This document shows positions 1 through 5,744 of a stretch of 6,526 bases of DNA, piece by piece. The notes beneath the pieces were generated by a model. That model was not told where the DNA came from, made no database searches, and was given only the letters and a program-made list of their open reading frames with translations. How positions within the stretch are numbered: the stretch's first letter is position 1; each line of letters opens with the position of its first letter. The position numbers and the translations under genes were made by a program. Origin of the DNA: Nitrospiraceae bacterium (GTDB lineage Bacteria > Nitrospirota > Nitrospiria > Nitrospirales > UBA8639); assembly GCA_003523945.1 (NCBI GenBank), contig DOFS01000322.1, forward strand, positions 1-6,526. The letters are read 5' to 3'.

Positions 1-713
1 ATATCCGACGGCACGACCTTTTCTAAGGCTTGGATGAGCGTGGCCCCCGCCACACCGGGTTCAGGAACTACGGCAATGGCATGCAGACGCCCCAACCAAC
101 CGAACAACCATTGGGCGGCGGCAATATCCATGATCGCCTGTCGTTCGGTGCCTTGGAGAAGGGCATCGGAGGACCTCAACAGACCCCCCACGATCAGATC
201 ATGAGAAAGACCCTGACTCGTCACAGTCAGTATCTGCCCTTCGCGCAACCCTAATTCCCCGGCAAACTCTTCCCCAAAAAAGACCGTCTGCGGCGAAAAC
301 ACCTGTTTCCACTGATTATCCGTGATCGCATTTGTCGAATCCCCTGATGGCCTTAGCTCCTTATAGTCCAGAAGATCGACTCCCCAAATCACGAGGGTGT
401 GACCCGTGGAGGGGCCTTCTTGGATCATGGACTCAATTTTCAGAACGGGCTGAGCCGATTGGACCCCGGGAAAACGTTGAATTTCCTGGATAATGGCCTC
501 ATCCATCCCCTCCGACCCACGTGATAGGGTGATGGACGCCTTTCCAACAACGAACTCCACCGATTGCTCAAAGGATTGATAGACTTCGCCATTGGCCAGG
601 CGAATGGCCAACCAGGCCGAGACGCCAATCGCCACTCCGACCATTGTGAGAAAGGTCCGAAAGGGCCGATGGCGCACATGGTCAAGGACCAATAGAAGAA
701 GAATTCGTATCAT
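1..713 (-). CDS. FtsX/MacB-type ABC transporter permease, N-terminal part (cut by window edge)
   Basis: This is the inner-membrane permease subunit of an ABC exporter of the FtsX/LolC/MacB class, which works with a LolD-like ATPase on lipids, lipoproteins or peptides at the outer face of the inner membrane. Only the first 237 residues are in the window and the reading frame is open to the left edge. A short basic N-terminus (residues 12-19, with R14, R16 and R19) precedes one hydrophobic helix at about 20-41, containing TMVGVAIGVSAWLAI. A soluble periplasmic MacB_PCD-like domain follows from about 45, with the family-typical stretch MDIAAAQWLFG at 195-205. Later membrane helices must lie outside. 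The start is the ATG at 711-713, chosen because the helix then sits where it does in the family; no clear Shine-Dalgarno sequence precedes it. A matching ATPase lies at 2114-2785, same strand, but two genes intervene. The substrate cannot be told from this fragment. Confidence 0.85.
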   Translation of the reverse strand, partial: MIRILLLLVLDHVRHRPFRTFLTMVGVAIGVSAWLAIRLANGEVYQSFEQSVEFVVGKASITLSRGSEGMDEAIIQEIQRFPGVQSAQPVLKIESMIQEGPSTGHTLVIWGVDLLDYKELRPSGDSTNAITDNQWKQVFSPQTVFFGEEFAGELGLREGQILTVTSQGLSHDLIVGGLLRSSDALLQGTERQAIMDIAAAQWLFGWLGRLHAIAVVPEPGVAGATLIQALEKVVPSD

Positions 714-785
714 AAGAGCGGTTGTCGGAAGTAAGGACCGTATGTTAAAACAACTAGAAAATTATGCGTGGGGGACAAGCCCAAT

Positions 786-1076
786 ATGCCAAAAGGGAAA
801 GCGACTGAATTGGAATCAACAGAAGAACTCTTGGAATCCAATTCCGAGGGACAATCTCTTACTGCGCGGCAAAAGGAAATCCTGAGCCTGGTGGCTCAAG
901 GCTTTACCAATCGTGAAATTGGTGAACAGCTAGACATTAGCGTGCGAACAGTTGAAGTCCACCGCTTCAACCTGATGCGCCGGTTACGGGTTAGAAACGT
1001 GGCCCAGTTACTCCGGCAAGCCATTGCGCTTAGAATCATTCCTCAGGGCCCGACTACCCCGACTACAAAAATCTGA
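786..1076 (+). CDS. Stand-alone LuxR/GerE-type helix-turn-helix regulator
   Basis: This is a small DNA-binding protein of 96 residues made almost only of the LuxR C-terminal (GerE) domain. Residues 25-80 carry the full family pattern: LTARQKEIL, then the helix-turn-helix with TNREIGEQL and the recognition helix ISVRTVEVHR, then a fourth helix ending in LLRQAI. The 24 residues before it are acidic and polar and contain no receiver, autoinducer-binding or ATPase domain. Proteins of this class bind DNA as dimers; what activates this one is unknown. I prefer the ATG at 786, which has a G-rich stretch (770-774) about 11 bases upstream. A GTG at 768 would add six residues and has no visible ribosome binding site. 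The gene is divergent from the permease gene (72 bp between starts) and convergent with the dihydroorotate dehydrogenase gene. It could control the exporter locus, but that is inference from position only. Confidence 0.85.
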   Translation: MPKGKATELESTEELLESNSEGQSLTARQKEILSLVAQGFTNREIGEQLDISVRTVEVHRFNLMRRLRVRNVAQLLRQAIALRIIPQGPTTPTTKI

Positions 1077-1081
1077 GGTTC

Positions 1082-1097
1082 CTGCATCTCAATGCAG
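1082..1097. terminator. Possible hairpin between convergent genes
   Basis: A perfect 6-bp inverted repeat, CTGCAT, loop CTCA, ATGCAG, lies six bases after the LuxR-type stop codon and 80 bp beyond the dehydrogenase stop codon. AGG before and CCT after could extend the stem across a bulge. On the plus strand it is followed by a weak T-rich stretch (GATATTTC). On the minus strand a run of five T comes about 13 bases later. It sits where a terminator for both genes would be expected, but the stem is short and the T tracts are poor. Confidence 0.35.
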
Positions 1098-1177
1098 CCT
1101 GATATTTCAAGGATCAAATACGCAGCTAACCGCTCCCCTGCCTCTACACCGGGGAAGCCAATCACCACGATTCTTGT

Positions 1178-2107
1178 TTAATCCATCTCCCGTAATTTTC
1201 CTCGACAGGCCATCAGCGAGGGATAGCCTTTTCCTTGAAGGCAATCGGTAATTTCCCGTTCGAGCCTGGCAAACACCGCACAGCCTTCCTCCACCAGCAC
1301 CGTGCCTATTTGAACCGCCGAGGCGCCACACAGTACATGCTCGAACACATCCACGCCGTGTTCCACCCCCCCGGTGCCAATAATAGGAATCTGATTGCCC
1401 CAGATCTTCCAAAACGCGCGAACATTGGCCAAGGCCACAGGCTTAATCATCCGTCCACCCAATCCGCCAAACCCGCCTTTGGGCTTAATCACCACCATTT
1501 CCCGTTCCGGATCAACCACCAGGGTATTCCCCACTGAATTGATGACCGTAACAAAGGCCACTCCACTTCGCTGAAGCACCTCGGCAATTTTCTGATGATG
1601 GACCGGATCAAAGTAGGGGGGGAGCTTTACTCCGAAGGGCACCGTCAACAATGCACGAATTCCTGTTAATAACCGTTCCGTTTCCTCAAAATCATAGCCG
1701 ATCTGTGGCTTACCGGGAATGTTCGGGCACGACAAGTTCACTTCCACCAAATCCGGTCGAGCCCCCTCCAAGGCCCTGGCCCCTTCAAGAAAATCATCCG
1801 GATGAAGGCCAGCCAGACTGGCGATAACCGGCTTTCCAAAACGCTTTAACTCAGGAATCAGTTTGGCATAGGCGGGAAAACCTAAATTGGGAAGGCCCAT
1901 CGAATTAATCGAGCCGCCGTCAAACGCCACATACCTTGGGTGAGGATTCCCTTCACGGGCGAGAGGCGTCATCGATTTCGTCACAATGGCACCGGCATGC
2001 GATCTCCCCAGGGCCTCCAGCTCTTCGGGCGTCACGCACAAGGCCCCTGACGCGTTCATCACTCCACATGGAAACGACACACCGGCAATTACTGTTGAAA
2101 GATCCAT
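1178..2107 (-). CDS. pyrD: Dihydroorotate dehydrogenase, class 1A type
   Basis: This FMN enzyme oxidises dihydroorotate to orotate in de novo pyrimidine synthesis. The full length of 309 residues and its motifs match the soluble class 1A group known from Lactococcus PyrDA, which passes electrons to fumarate. Visible are MNASGALC at 17-24, VTKS with K44, SINSMGLPN at 66-74 with N68, NLSCPN at 124-129 with the catalytic base C127, KLPPYFD at 161-167, INS with N190, VIKPKGGFGGLGG at 206-218, and the phosphate-binding IIGTGG at 242-247. A class 2 enzyme would have an N-terminal membrane helix and serine as the base; a class 1B enzyme would need a PyrK partner, and none is seen here. The start ATG has GGAG nine bases upstream, inside the end of the ABC ATPase gene, so the two are probably co-transcribed and translationally coupled. 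No other pyrimidine gene is nearby. Confidence 0.93.
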   Translation of the reverse strand: MDLSTVIAGVSFPCGVMNASGALCVTPEELEALGRSHAGAIVTKSMTPLAREGNPHPRYVAFDGGSINSMGLPNLGFPAYAKLIPELKRFGKPVIASLAGLHPDDFLEGARALEGARPDLVEVNLSCPNIPGKPQIGYDFEETERLLTGIRALLTVPFGVKLPPYFDPVHHQKIAEVLQRSGVAFVTVINSVGNTLVVDPEREMVVIKPKGGFGGLGGRMIKPVALANVRAFWKIWGNQIPIIGTGGVEHGVDVFEHVLCGASAVQIGTVLVEEGCAVFARLEREITDCLQGKGYPSLMACRGKLREMD

Positions 2108-2113
2108 TGCGTA

Positions 2114-2785
2114 TTACTCCAATTGTCCGTCTCGAATCGCGACTATCCGGTCCGCCGTCTGAGCGGCGCGTAAGGAATGGGTTGCCAGGAGTATCGTTTG
2201 GCCAAACTCCTTCGCACAATGACGCAGCAACGACACAATTTTCGAACCCGTTTCACCATCTAAATTGCCGGTGGGCTCATCGGCCACGATCAGTCGAGGG
2301 CGATGCACAAAGGCCCGCGCAATTGCCACCCGCTGCTGTTCGCCTCCGGATAATTCATGCGACCGGTGCCCTAACCGATGACTCATCCCCACCCGCTCCA
2401 GCATGTCGGCTGTCTGCATTCGCACCGCCTCGGGTTTCTCACCTCGCAAGCGCAAGGGAAGCGCCACATTTTCTTGGATCGTCAATCCCGGGATCAGATG
2501 AAAAGCCTGAAACACAACCCCTACCTGTTCCCGGCGCCATCGGGTCCAATCCCGATCACCAAATGCCAGACAGGAACGCCCATCCAGCAAGATATCGCCA
2601 GATGTCACCCAGTCCAATCCCGCCACCAAATGCAACAACGTGCTTTTCCCGCTCCCGCTAGGTCCCATAAGGGCGCAAAATTCTCCCTGTTGAATATCCA
2701 CACTGACATCTCGCAACGCCTCCACCGTAGTGGATCCGCGCCGATATTTCTTATAGACATGCTGAAACTGAATCACGGAATCCAT
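2114..2785 (-). CDS. LolD/MacB-like ABC transporter ATP-binding protein
   Basis: This is the cytoplasmic ATPase subunit of an ABC exporter, 223 residues, the normal length for the LolD/FtsE/YbbA group. All nucleotide-binding motifs are intact: Walker [10 protein letters not shown] at 41-49, Q-loop Q93, signature LSGGE at 145-149, Walker B LIVADE at 165-170 followed by PTGNLD, and the switch histidine H203. The stretch between Walker A and the signature ([13 protein letters not shown], 90-102) is typical of ATPases that pair with FtsX/MacB-type permeases, so the permease at 1-713 on the same strand is the likely partner. It is nevertheless separated from this gene by the dehydrogenase and an opposed LuxR-type gene. 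The start ATG at 2783-2785 gives an N-terminus that fits the family, but no good Shine-Dalgarno sequence precedes it. The transported substrate is unknown; the symbol lolD would be too specific. Confidence 0.9.
   Translation of the reverse strand: MDSVIQFQHVYKKYRRGSTTVEALRDVSVDIQQGEFCALMGPSGSGKSTLLHLVAGLDWVTSGDILLDGRSCLAFGDRDWTRWRREQVGVVFQAFHLIPGLTIQENVALPLRLRGEKPEAVRMQTADMLERVGMSHRLGHRSHELSGGEQQRVAIARAFVHRPRLIVADEPTGNLDGETGSKIVSLLRHCAKEFGQTILLATHSLRAAQTADRIVAIRDGQLE
2117..2120 (-). promoter_or_regulatory. Ribosome binding site of the dehydrogenase, inside the ATPase gene
   Basis: GGAG on the minus strand overlaps the last two sense codons of the ABC ATPase (TTG GAG TAA) and lies nine bases before the dehydrogenase ATG. 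It fixes the start of that gene and implies translational coupling between the two. Confidence 0.7.
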
Positions 2786-2839
2786 CCGAAAAATCTGCGG
2801 AAAGTCACGGCCAGGAATTATGGATAATTCGATATCTCT

Positions 2840-2869
2840 CCTATATCATACCCAAGGTAAATGGACCAA
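2840..2869 (-). promoter_or_regulatory. Candidate sigma-70 promoter of the ATPase-dehydrogenase unit
   Basis: Read on the minus strand, TTGGTC (2864-2869) is followed after 18 bases by TATAGG (2840-2845). TG sits one base before that hexamer, as in extended -10 promoters. Transcription would begin near 2833, leaving a leader of about 48 bases before the ATPase ATG. The -10 hexamer matches four of six consensus bases. This is a pattern match only. Confidence 0.38.
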
Positions 2870-2929
2870 GGCGCATCCTGAAAAGTTCTCTGGCTTTCCC
2901 ATTGTCCTCAGCTCTGAAAAATCGCCTCT

Positions 2930-3673
2930 ATGGGTCAACCATTTACCGCAACGCGCCTTCTCCGAACACTCCTCCATGTCATTTTCCCCACTGCCTGTGC
3001 CAGTTGTCAGAAATCCTTGTGGGATGATCCCGTACCATTTTTTTGCCGCCAATGTTGGGATAGGCTTAAACCTATTCCAGGCCCGGTTTGTCCGCGATGT
3101 GGACGCCCCTTCGCCTCCTCCATCGCCTTACGTCATAGCCCCGCCCATAAATGCGGAGCCTGCCGCGCACGACCATTGTCCCTCACCCAGGTCTGGAGTC
3201 TTTTTCCTTATCAACCCCCACTTAAAGAAGCTATTACCTTGTTCAAATACCGTGGAAAATTGTCGTTGACCCAACCACTAGTCCAAGCCATGCTTGAGTC
3301 CCTGCCCGCCTTACCAACCCTAGATGCCATCATCTCCGTCCCACTTCATCCGCAACGGATACGAGAACGTGAATACAATCAATCCCTGTTGCTAGCAGAC
3401 CGGCTGAGTCACCACACGGGGATTCCTCTGTTACTCTCGTGTCTACTCCGGGTTCGTCCCACAGTTCCCCAAACCTCCTTATCCAGGAAAGAGCGGCTCA
3501 CGAACCTCCGTCGGGCCTTTTCCGTCCACAAGCCTGCCCGCATTCTAGGCAAACGGATCTTATTGGTGGACGATGTCTTTACCACCGGCACAACTCTGAA
3601 TGAATGCGCCAAGACGCTTCGACGTGCCGGCTCAGGCCCGGTGTATGGAGTGACACTGGCCAGAATGGTGTAA
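2930..3673 (+). CDS. ComF-family protein (phosphoribosyltransferase-like, zinc-binding)
   Basis: This 247-residue protein has the full ComFC/GntX layout. Two cysteine clusters open it: C23/C26 with C39/C42, then C54/C57 with C75/C78, each pair spaced as CxxC and together able to bind zinc. The family motif FKYRG is at 105-109, REYNQS at 147-152, and a conserved QTSLSRKERLTNLRRAF stretch at 181-197. The PRPP-binding loop ILLVDDVFTTGTT at 210-222 is intact. ComFC in naturally competent bacteria is a cytoplasmic protein needed for uptake of single-stranded DNA; in many others its role is unsettled. The start is the only reasonable one: an in-frame TGA lies at 2915-2917, and the ATG at 2930 gives the usual short lead into the first cluster. 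No clear ribosome binding site is seen. It is divergent from the ATPase gene, and no other competence gene is present here. Confidence 0.9.
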   Translation: MGQPFTATRLLRTLLHVIFPTACASCQKSLWDDPVPFFCRQCWDRLKPIPGPVCPRCGRPFASSIALRHSPAHKCGACRARPLSLTQVWSLFPYQPPLKEAITLFKYRGKLSLTQPLVQAMLESLPALPTLDAIISVPLHPQRIREREYNQSLLLADRLSHHTGIPLLLSCLLRVRPTVPQTSLSRKERLTNLRRAFSVHKPARILGKRILLVDDVFTTGTTLNECAKTLRRAGSGPVYGVTLARMV

Positions 3674-3905
3674 GGAATTTATAGCCGAATCCCTCCCCAG
3701 GCTCGAGGCGAAGGGTCTCTCAGCAGGGTTTTACTGGTATTGTCTCTAAACAAATCCGTTCCTTCCTTCTCGCTTTGCCTGACCTTTCTGGATAATCCCT
3801 TTTGACCATGCTCTCTTACGTGTGGCTAAACAGAATGAGTCAGATGCATTCCCTCTATTCAAAGCTTTTAAGATTTTTCAATTCGCATAAGCCAGGAGCC
3901 GCCTC

Positions 3906-3934
3906 TTCCCAAAGAGCCTGTTTTACGATATATA
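3906..3934 (+). promoter_or_regulatory. Candidate promoter upstream of the FmdB-family gene
   Basis: TTCCCA (3906-3911) and TATATA (3929-3934) are separated by 17 bases; each matches four of six sigma-70 consensus bases. A start of transcription near 3941 would give a leader of about 28 bases ending with a strong AGGAGG. The whole 295-bp gap from 3674 to 3968 holds no convincing gene. A second, weaker candidate is TTGACC at 3802-3807 with GCTAAA 17 bases later. A small inverted repeat, CTCTT-CCCA-AAGAG (3903-3916), overlaps this promoter. Confidence 0.35.
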
Positions 3935-3953
3935 CAGCTCCTACACTGCGATC

Positions 3954-3959
3954 AGGAGG
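3954..3959 (+). promoter_or_regulatory. Strong ribosome binding site of the FmdB-family gene
   Basis: A perfect AGGAGG lies nine bases before the ATG at 3969. It settles the start of the zinc-ribbon gene, rules out a longer reading, and is the best Shine-Dalgarno sequence in the window. Confidence 0.85.
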
Positions 3960-3968
3960 AACGACTCG

Positions 3969-4316
3969 ATGCCCATTTATGAATACCGTTGTCAGGAATG
4001 CGGCAAACGCAATACCTTTTTAATCCTTTCCTCCAGCGCCCCCGCCCCATCCTGCAAACAATGCCAAAGTGCAAAATTGGAACGCATTATGTCCCGCTTT
4101 GCTGCACCCAAATCGGAAGAGGCGCGAATGGAAGCCTTGGCCGATCCCAGCAACTTCGGTGACCTGGATGAAAGTGATCCACAGAGTATGGCCCGTTTTA
4201 TGAAAAAAATGGGGAGAGAAATGGGGGAAGACTTAGGAGAGGACATGGACGAGGCCATGGACGGTATGGAAACTGACGCTACAGACAGTGGGATGTCGGC
4301 CACCGGAGACGATTAG
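3969..4316 (+). CDS. FmdB-family zinc-ribbon protein with acidic, Met-rich tail
   Basis: This 115-residue protein begins with MPIYEYRC, the hallmark of the FmdB regulatory-protein family. It has a single zinc ribbon made by C8/C11 and C29/C32. Residues 34-46 (AKLERIMSRF and neighbours) match the family's usual continuation. From about 71 the chain becomes highly acidic and methionine-rich, with eight methionines between 74 and 109 and many Asp/Glu, and ends in GDD; it is probably disordered or weakly helical. Family members were named for a putative regulator of formamidase expression in Methylophilus, but no general function is established. The start is fixed by AGGAGG at 3954-3959. MraZ follows after 95 bp with its own promoter candidate, so the two may be read separately. 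I would not assign a specific role. Confidence 0.88.
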   Translation: MPIYEYRCQECGKRNTFLILSSSAPAPSCKQCQSAKLERIMSRFAAPKSEEARMEALADPSNFGDLDESDPQSMARFMKKMGREMGEDLGEDMDEAMDGMETDATDSGMSATGDD

Positions 4317-4339
4317 CTCGACTACTCAAGCAAAACTAC

Positions 4340-4367
4340 TTGACTTTTCATAATCTTTCGTTAAGCT
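4340..4367 (+). promoter_or_regulatory. Candidate sigma-70 promoter of mraZ
   Basis: TTGACT (4340-4345) matches five of six -35 consensus bases. TAAGCT (4362-4367), 16 bases further on, keeps the outer T, A and T of a -10 box. Transcription would start near 4374, about 38 bases before the mraZ ATG, and an AAGGA ribosome binding site lies at 4398-4402. I see no TGGG-type repeat array of MraZ-binding boxes between this promoter and the gene. Confidence 0.42.
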
Positions 4368-4411
4368 ACACTCACAGATAAGACTTTCTTGAGATTCAAG
4401 GAACATTCTGC

Positions 4412-4852
4412 ATGTTTGCCGGACAATACTACTGCAAAATCGATGAAAAAGGACGATTCGTTGTCCCGAGTCCCATTCGAGAAGAAATCGAAACTCGGGG
4501 GAATAATCTGATGTTTCTCAAGGGCCAGGATATGCCCGTCTCTGCCTATACCAACCCGGAATGGGTCAACATCTTAGAAAAAGCGAAACAATCGCTTGAT
4601 GAAGACCAACGACGTCTCTTCATGTATCACATGGTCTCTGAAGCATCCGGTTCAGAAATGGATAAGGCCGGTCGCATTTTGATCCCTGGCCGGTTACGCA
4701 AACTCATCCCTGTCGATGAGGATCAAGAAGTGGTGGTGGTCGGCATGTTTCATCGCCTTGAGGTGTGGAATCCATCAGAGTGGCGACGATTTGTCCATAA
4801 AAACGAAGAAACATTTGAACACAATATGGGCAAGATTCAGAGCCTCCTCTAA
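4412..4852 (+). CDS. mraZ: MraZ, transcriptional regulator of the division/cell-wall cluster type
   Basis: MraZ is a ring-forming DNA-binding protein of the AbrB/SpoVT fold that represses its own operon, normally the first gene of the division and cell-wall (dcw) cluster. At 146 residues it is of normal length, with both repeats intact. Repeat one holds DEKGRFVVPSPIRE at 11-24 and repeat two holds DKAGRILIPGRLRK at 84-97; VVVVGMFHRLEVW at 107-119 is the family-typical end of the second repeat. The start ATG has AAGGA nine bases upstream, and MFAGQYYCKID fits the family N-terminus. What is odd is the neighbourhood. Instead of rsmH (mraW) and ftsL, the next gene encodes a RusA-type resolvase 73 bp later, and an FmdB-type gene lies before it. 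This could be an orphan or second copy, or the dcw cluster may be rearranged in this lineage. Confidence 0.95.
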   Translation: MFAGQYYCKIDEKGRFVVPSPIREEIETRGNNLMFLKGQDMPVSAYTNPEWVNILEKAKQSLDEDQRRLFMYHMVSEASGSEMDKAGRILIPGRLRKLIPVDEDQEVVVVGMFHRLEVWNPSEWRRFVHKNEETFEHNMGKIQSLL

Positions 4853-4910
4853 CGGCTCATCTTACCTTCCCGGACGCGACCCCATATCCCCCACTCAATC
4901 GATACCTCAC

Positions 4911-4942
4911 TGAGAACTACCGGCATTGAGAACTATCCGTAT
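4911..4942 (+). repeat. Two-copy 16-bp tandem direct repeat over the RusA-gene start
   Basis: TGAGAACTACCGGCAT (4911-4926) is followed directly by TGAGAACTATCCGTAT (4927-4942); 13 of 16 bases agree and the first nine are identical. The proposed TTG start (4926-4928) sits across the junction, so the repeat covers the end of the leader and the first codons. It could be a small duplication or a binding site. It is too short to call an operator from one example. Confidence 0.6.
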
Positions 4943-5525
4943 TCCATCCCTTCCCAAGGTTTTGCAAGCAAAAGAAAGAGGTGGTTTTGTTCTCCTCTCC
5001 GGCCATAACCGAAAAGCTAAGACCGCAGGCTCCGTAATACATTGGGAACATCTTGGTGGCGATACTCTGACATCTCACGAACTCTTTATTGTCTTACCAC
5101 TCCCACCCAGCATTAATCACCAATATGCCACCGTCAACGGGCGCCGAGTTCTAGCCTCCCACGGCCGGCAGTACAAAGCGGCCGTCGCCATCCACGTGCT
5201 CACCGTCTTACGGCAATCTTCCCATCGGACGGAATTTTTATCCCAACTGGAGACTCATACCCTCAGTTTCTCTCTCCGGTTTCACTTTAAAACAGCTCTG
5301 CGACGGGATCTCGATGGCGGGCTCAAAATCGCGCAGGATGCCATTTGCCAGGCCATTGATTTAAATGACAACCGCATCACGGAAATTCATCTCCACAAGG
5401 ATCTTGATTCGGTCCGCCCCCGTTTAGAATGTATCTTAGCTATTCGGGAACCCATCACCCGTCCTACCCGTCCATCCAGATCTCTCTCGATGATCAACAA
5501 AACAAGTCGCTCAACTTCCCCTTAG
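4926..5525 (+). CDS. RusA-family Holliday junction resolvase (crossover junction endodeoxyribonuclease)
   Basis: RusA enzymes are small dimeric, metal-dependent nucleases that cut Holliday junctions; they are often prophage-encoded. Here the fold begins near residue 52, with LPLPPSINHQY at 57-67, NGRRVLAS at 71-78, and the catalytic segment RRDLDGGLKIAQDAI at 126-140, followed by LNDNRITEI at 146-154. D128, D130, K134 and D148 are candidates for the acidic and lysine active-site residues. The product is 199 residues, against about 120 for E. coli RusA. The excess is a 50-residue N-terminal stretch with no recognisable domain and a basic, Ser-rich tail (177-199). An in-frame stop at 4911-4913 limits the start. 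TTG at 4926 is the first possible start, with a weak GAG at 4912-4914; TTG at 4962 is an alternative, so the N-terminus is uncertain. It follows mraZ by 73 bp and may be co-transcribed. Confidence 0.82.
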   Translation: MRTIRIPSLPKVLQAKERGGFVLLSGHNRKAKTAGSVIHWEHLGGDTLTSHELFIVLPLPPSINHQYATVNGRRVLASHGRQYKAAVAIHVLTVLRQSSHRTEFLSQLETHTLSFSLRFHFKTALRRDLDGGLKIAQDAICQAIDLNDNRITEIHLHKDLDSVRPRLECILAIREPITRPTRPSRSLSMINKTSRSTSP

Positions 5526-5650
5526 CCCAATCACACGGCACTTCTTGCCGGATTCGAAAAAAGCTGCTCTTCTATCCGCAGTATTCCCCACTCACTTCCA
5601 GCTCTTTTTCGCTAAACCTCGCTTCCTCTACTGAAATGAAGACAAAACCC

Positions 5651-5665
5651 GAGACGGAACGTCTC
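5651..5665. terminator. Probable bidirectional rho-independent terminator
   Basis: A perfect 6-bp inverted repeat, GAGACG, loop GAA, CGTCTC, lies between the convergent RusA and PilZ genes. On the plus strand it is followed by ATTTCGCTTTCT; on the minus strand by GGGTTTTGTCTT. It therefore could end transcription from both sides. The rest of the 219-bp gap (5526-5744) holds a second small inverted repeat, CGGCA-CTTCT-TGCCG at 5536-5550, just after the RusA stop codon and without a T tract, but no gene that I can support. Confidence 0.6.
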
Positions 5666-5744
5666 ATTTCGCTTTCTGCCCATTATTCAGATGAAACCCG
5701 CTCCCGATTACCAACGTGGCCGAATTGAGGGAAGGAAAAAATTG

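Noticed and set aside
440..685. Open frame on the minus strand inside the permease region
   Set aside because: It is in a different frame from the permease reading, which has the expected membrane helix and MacB_PCD motifs; this one has none.
1936..2661. Long open frame of 241 codons on the plus strand opposite the dehydrogenase and ATPase genes
   Set aside because: The translation is rich in Pro, Ser, His and Arg with no recognisable domain, while the minus strand encodes two intact, motif-complete enzymes.
3690..3740. Possible terminator hairpin after the ComF-family gene
   Set aside because: Only short, interrupted complementarity (CCCT with AGGG, plus CTCGAG) is present and no T tract follows at the right distance.
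3802..4023. 73-codon open frame in the gap before the FmdB-family gene
   Set aside because: It overlaps the start of the well-supported zinc-ribbon gene in another frame, has no convincing ribosome binding site, and its sequence resembles no protein I know.
4209..4226. Two TGGG motifs 12 bases apart upstream of mraZ, resembling MraZ boxes
   Set aside because: They lie deep in the FmdB coding region and encode the repeated Met-Gly of its tail; they are about 190 bp from mraZ and upstream of its promoter candidate, and the spacing is not that of known MraZ boxes.
5429..5728. 99-codon open frame after the RusA gene, first thought to be a frameshifted continuation
   Set aside because: Its composition is Ser/Leu/Pro-rich and random-looking, it runs through the terminator-like hairpin, and the RusA fold is already complete.
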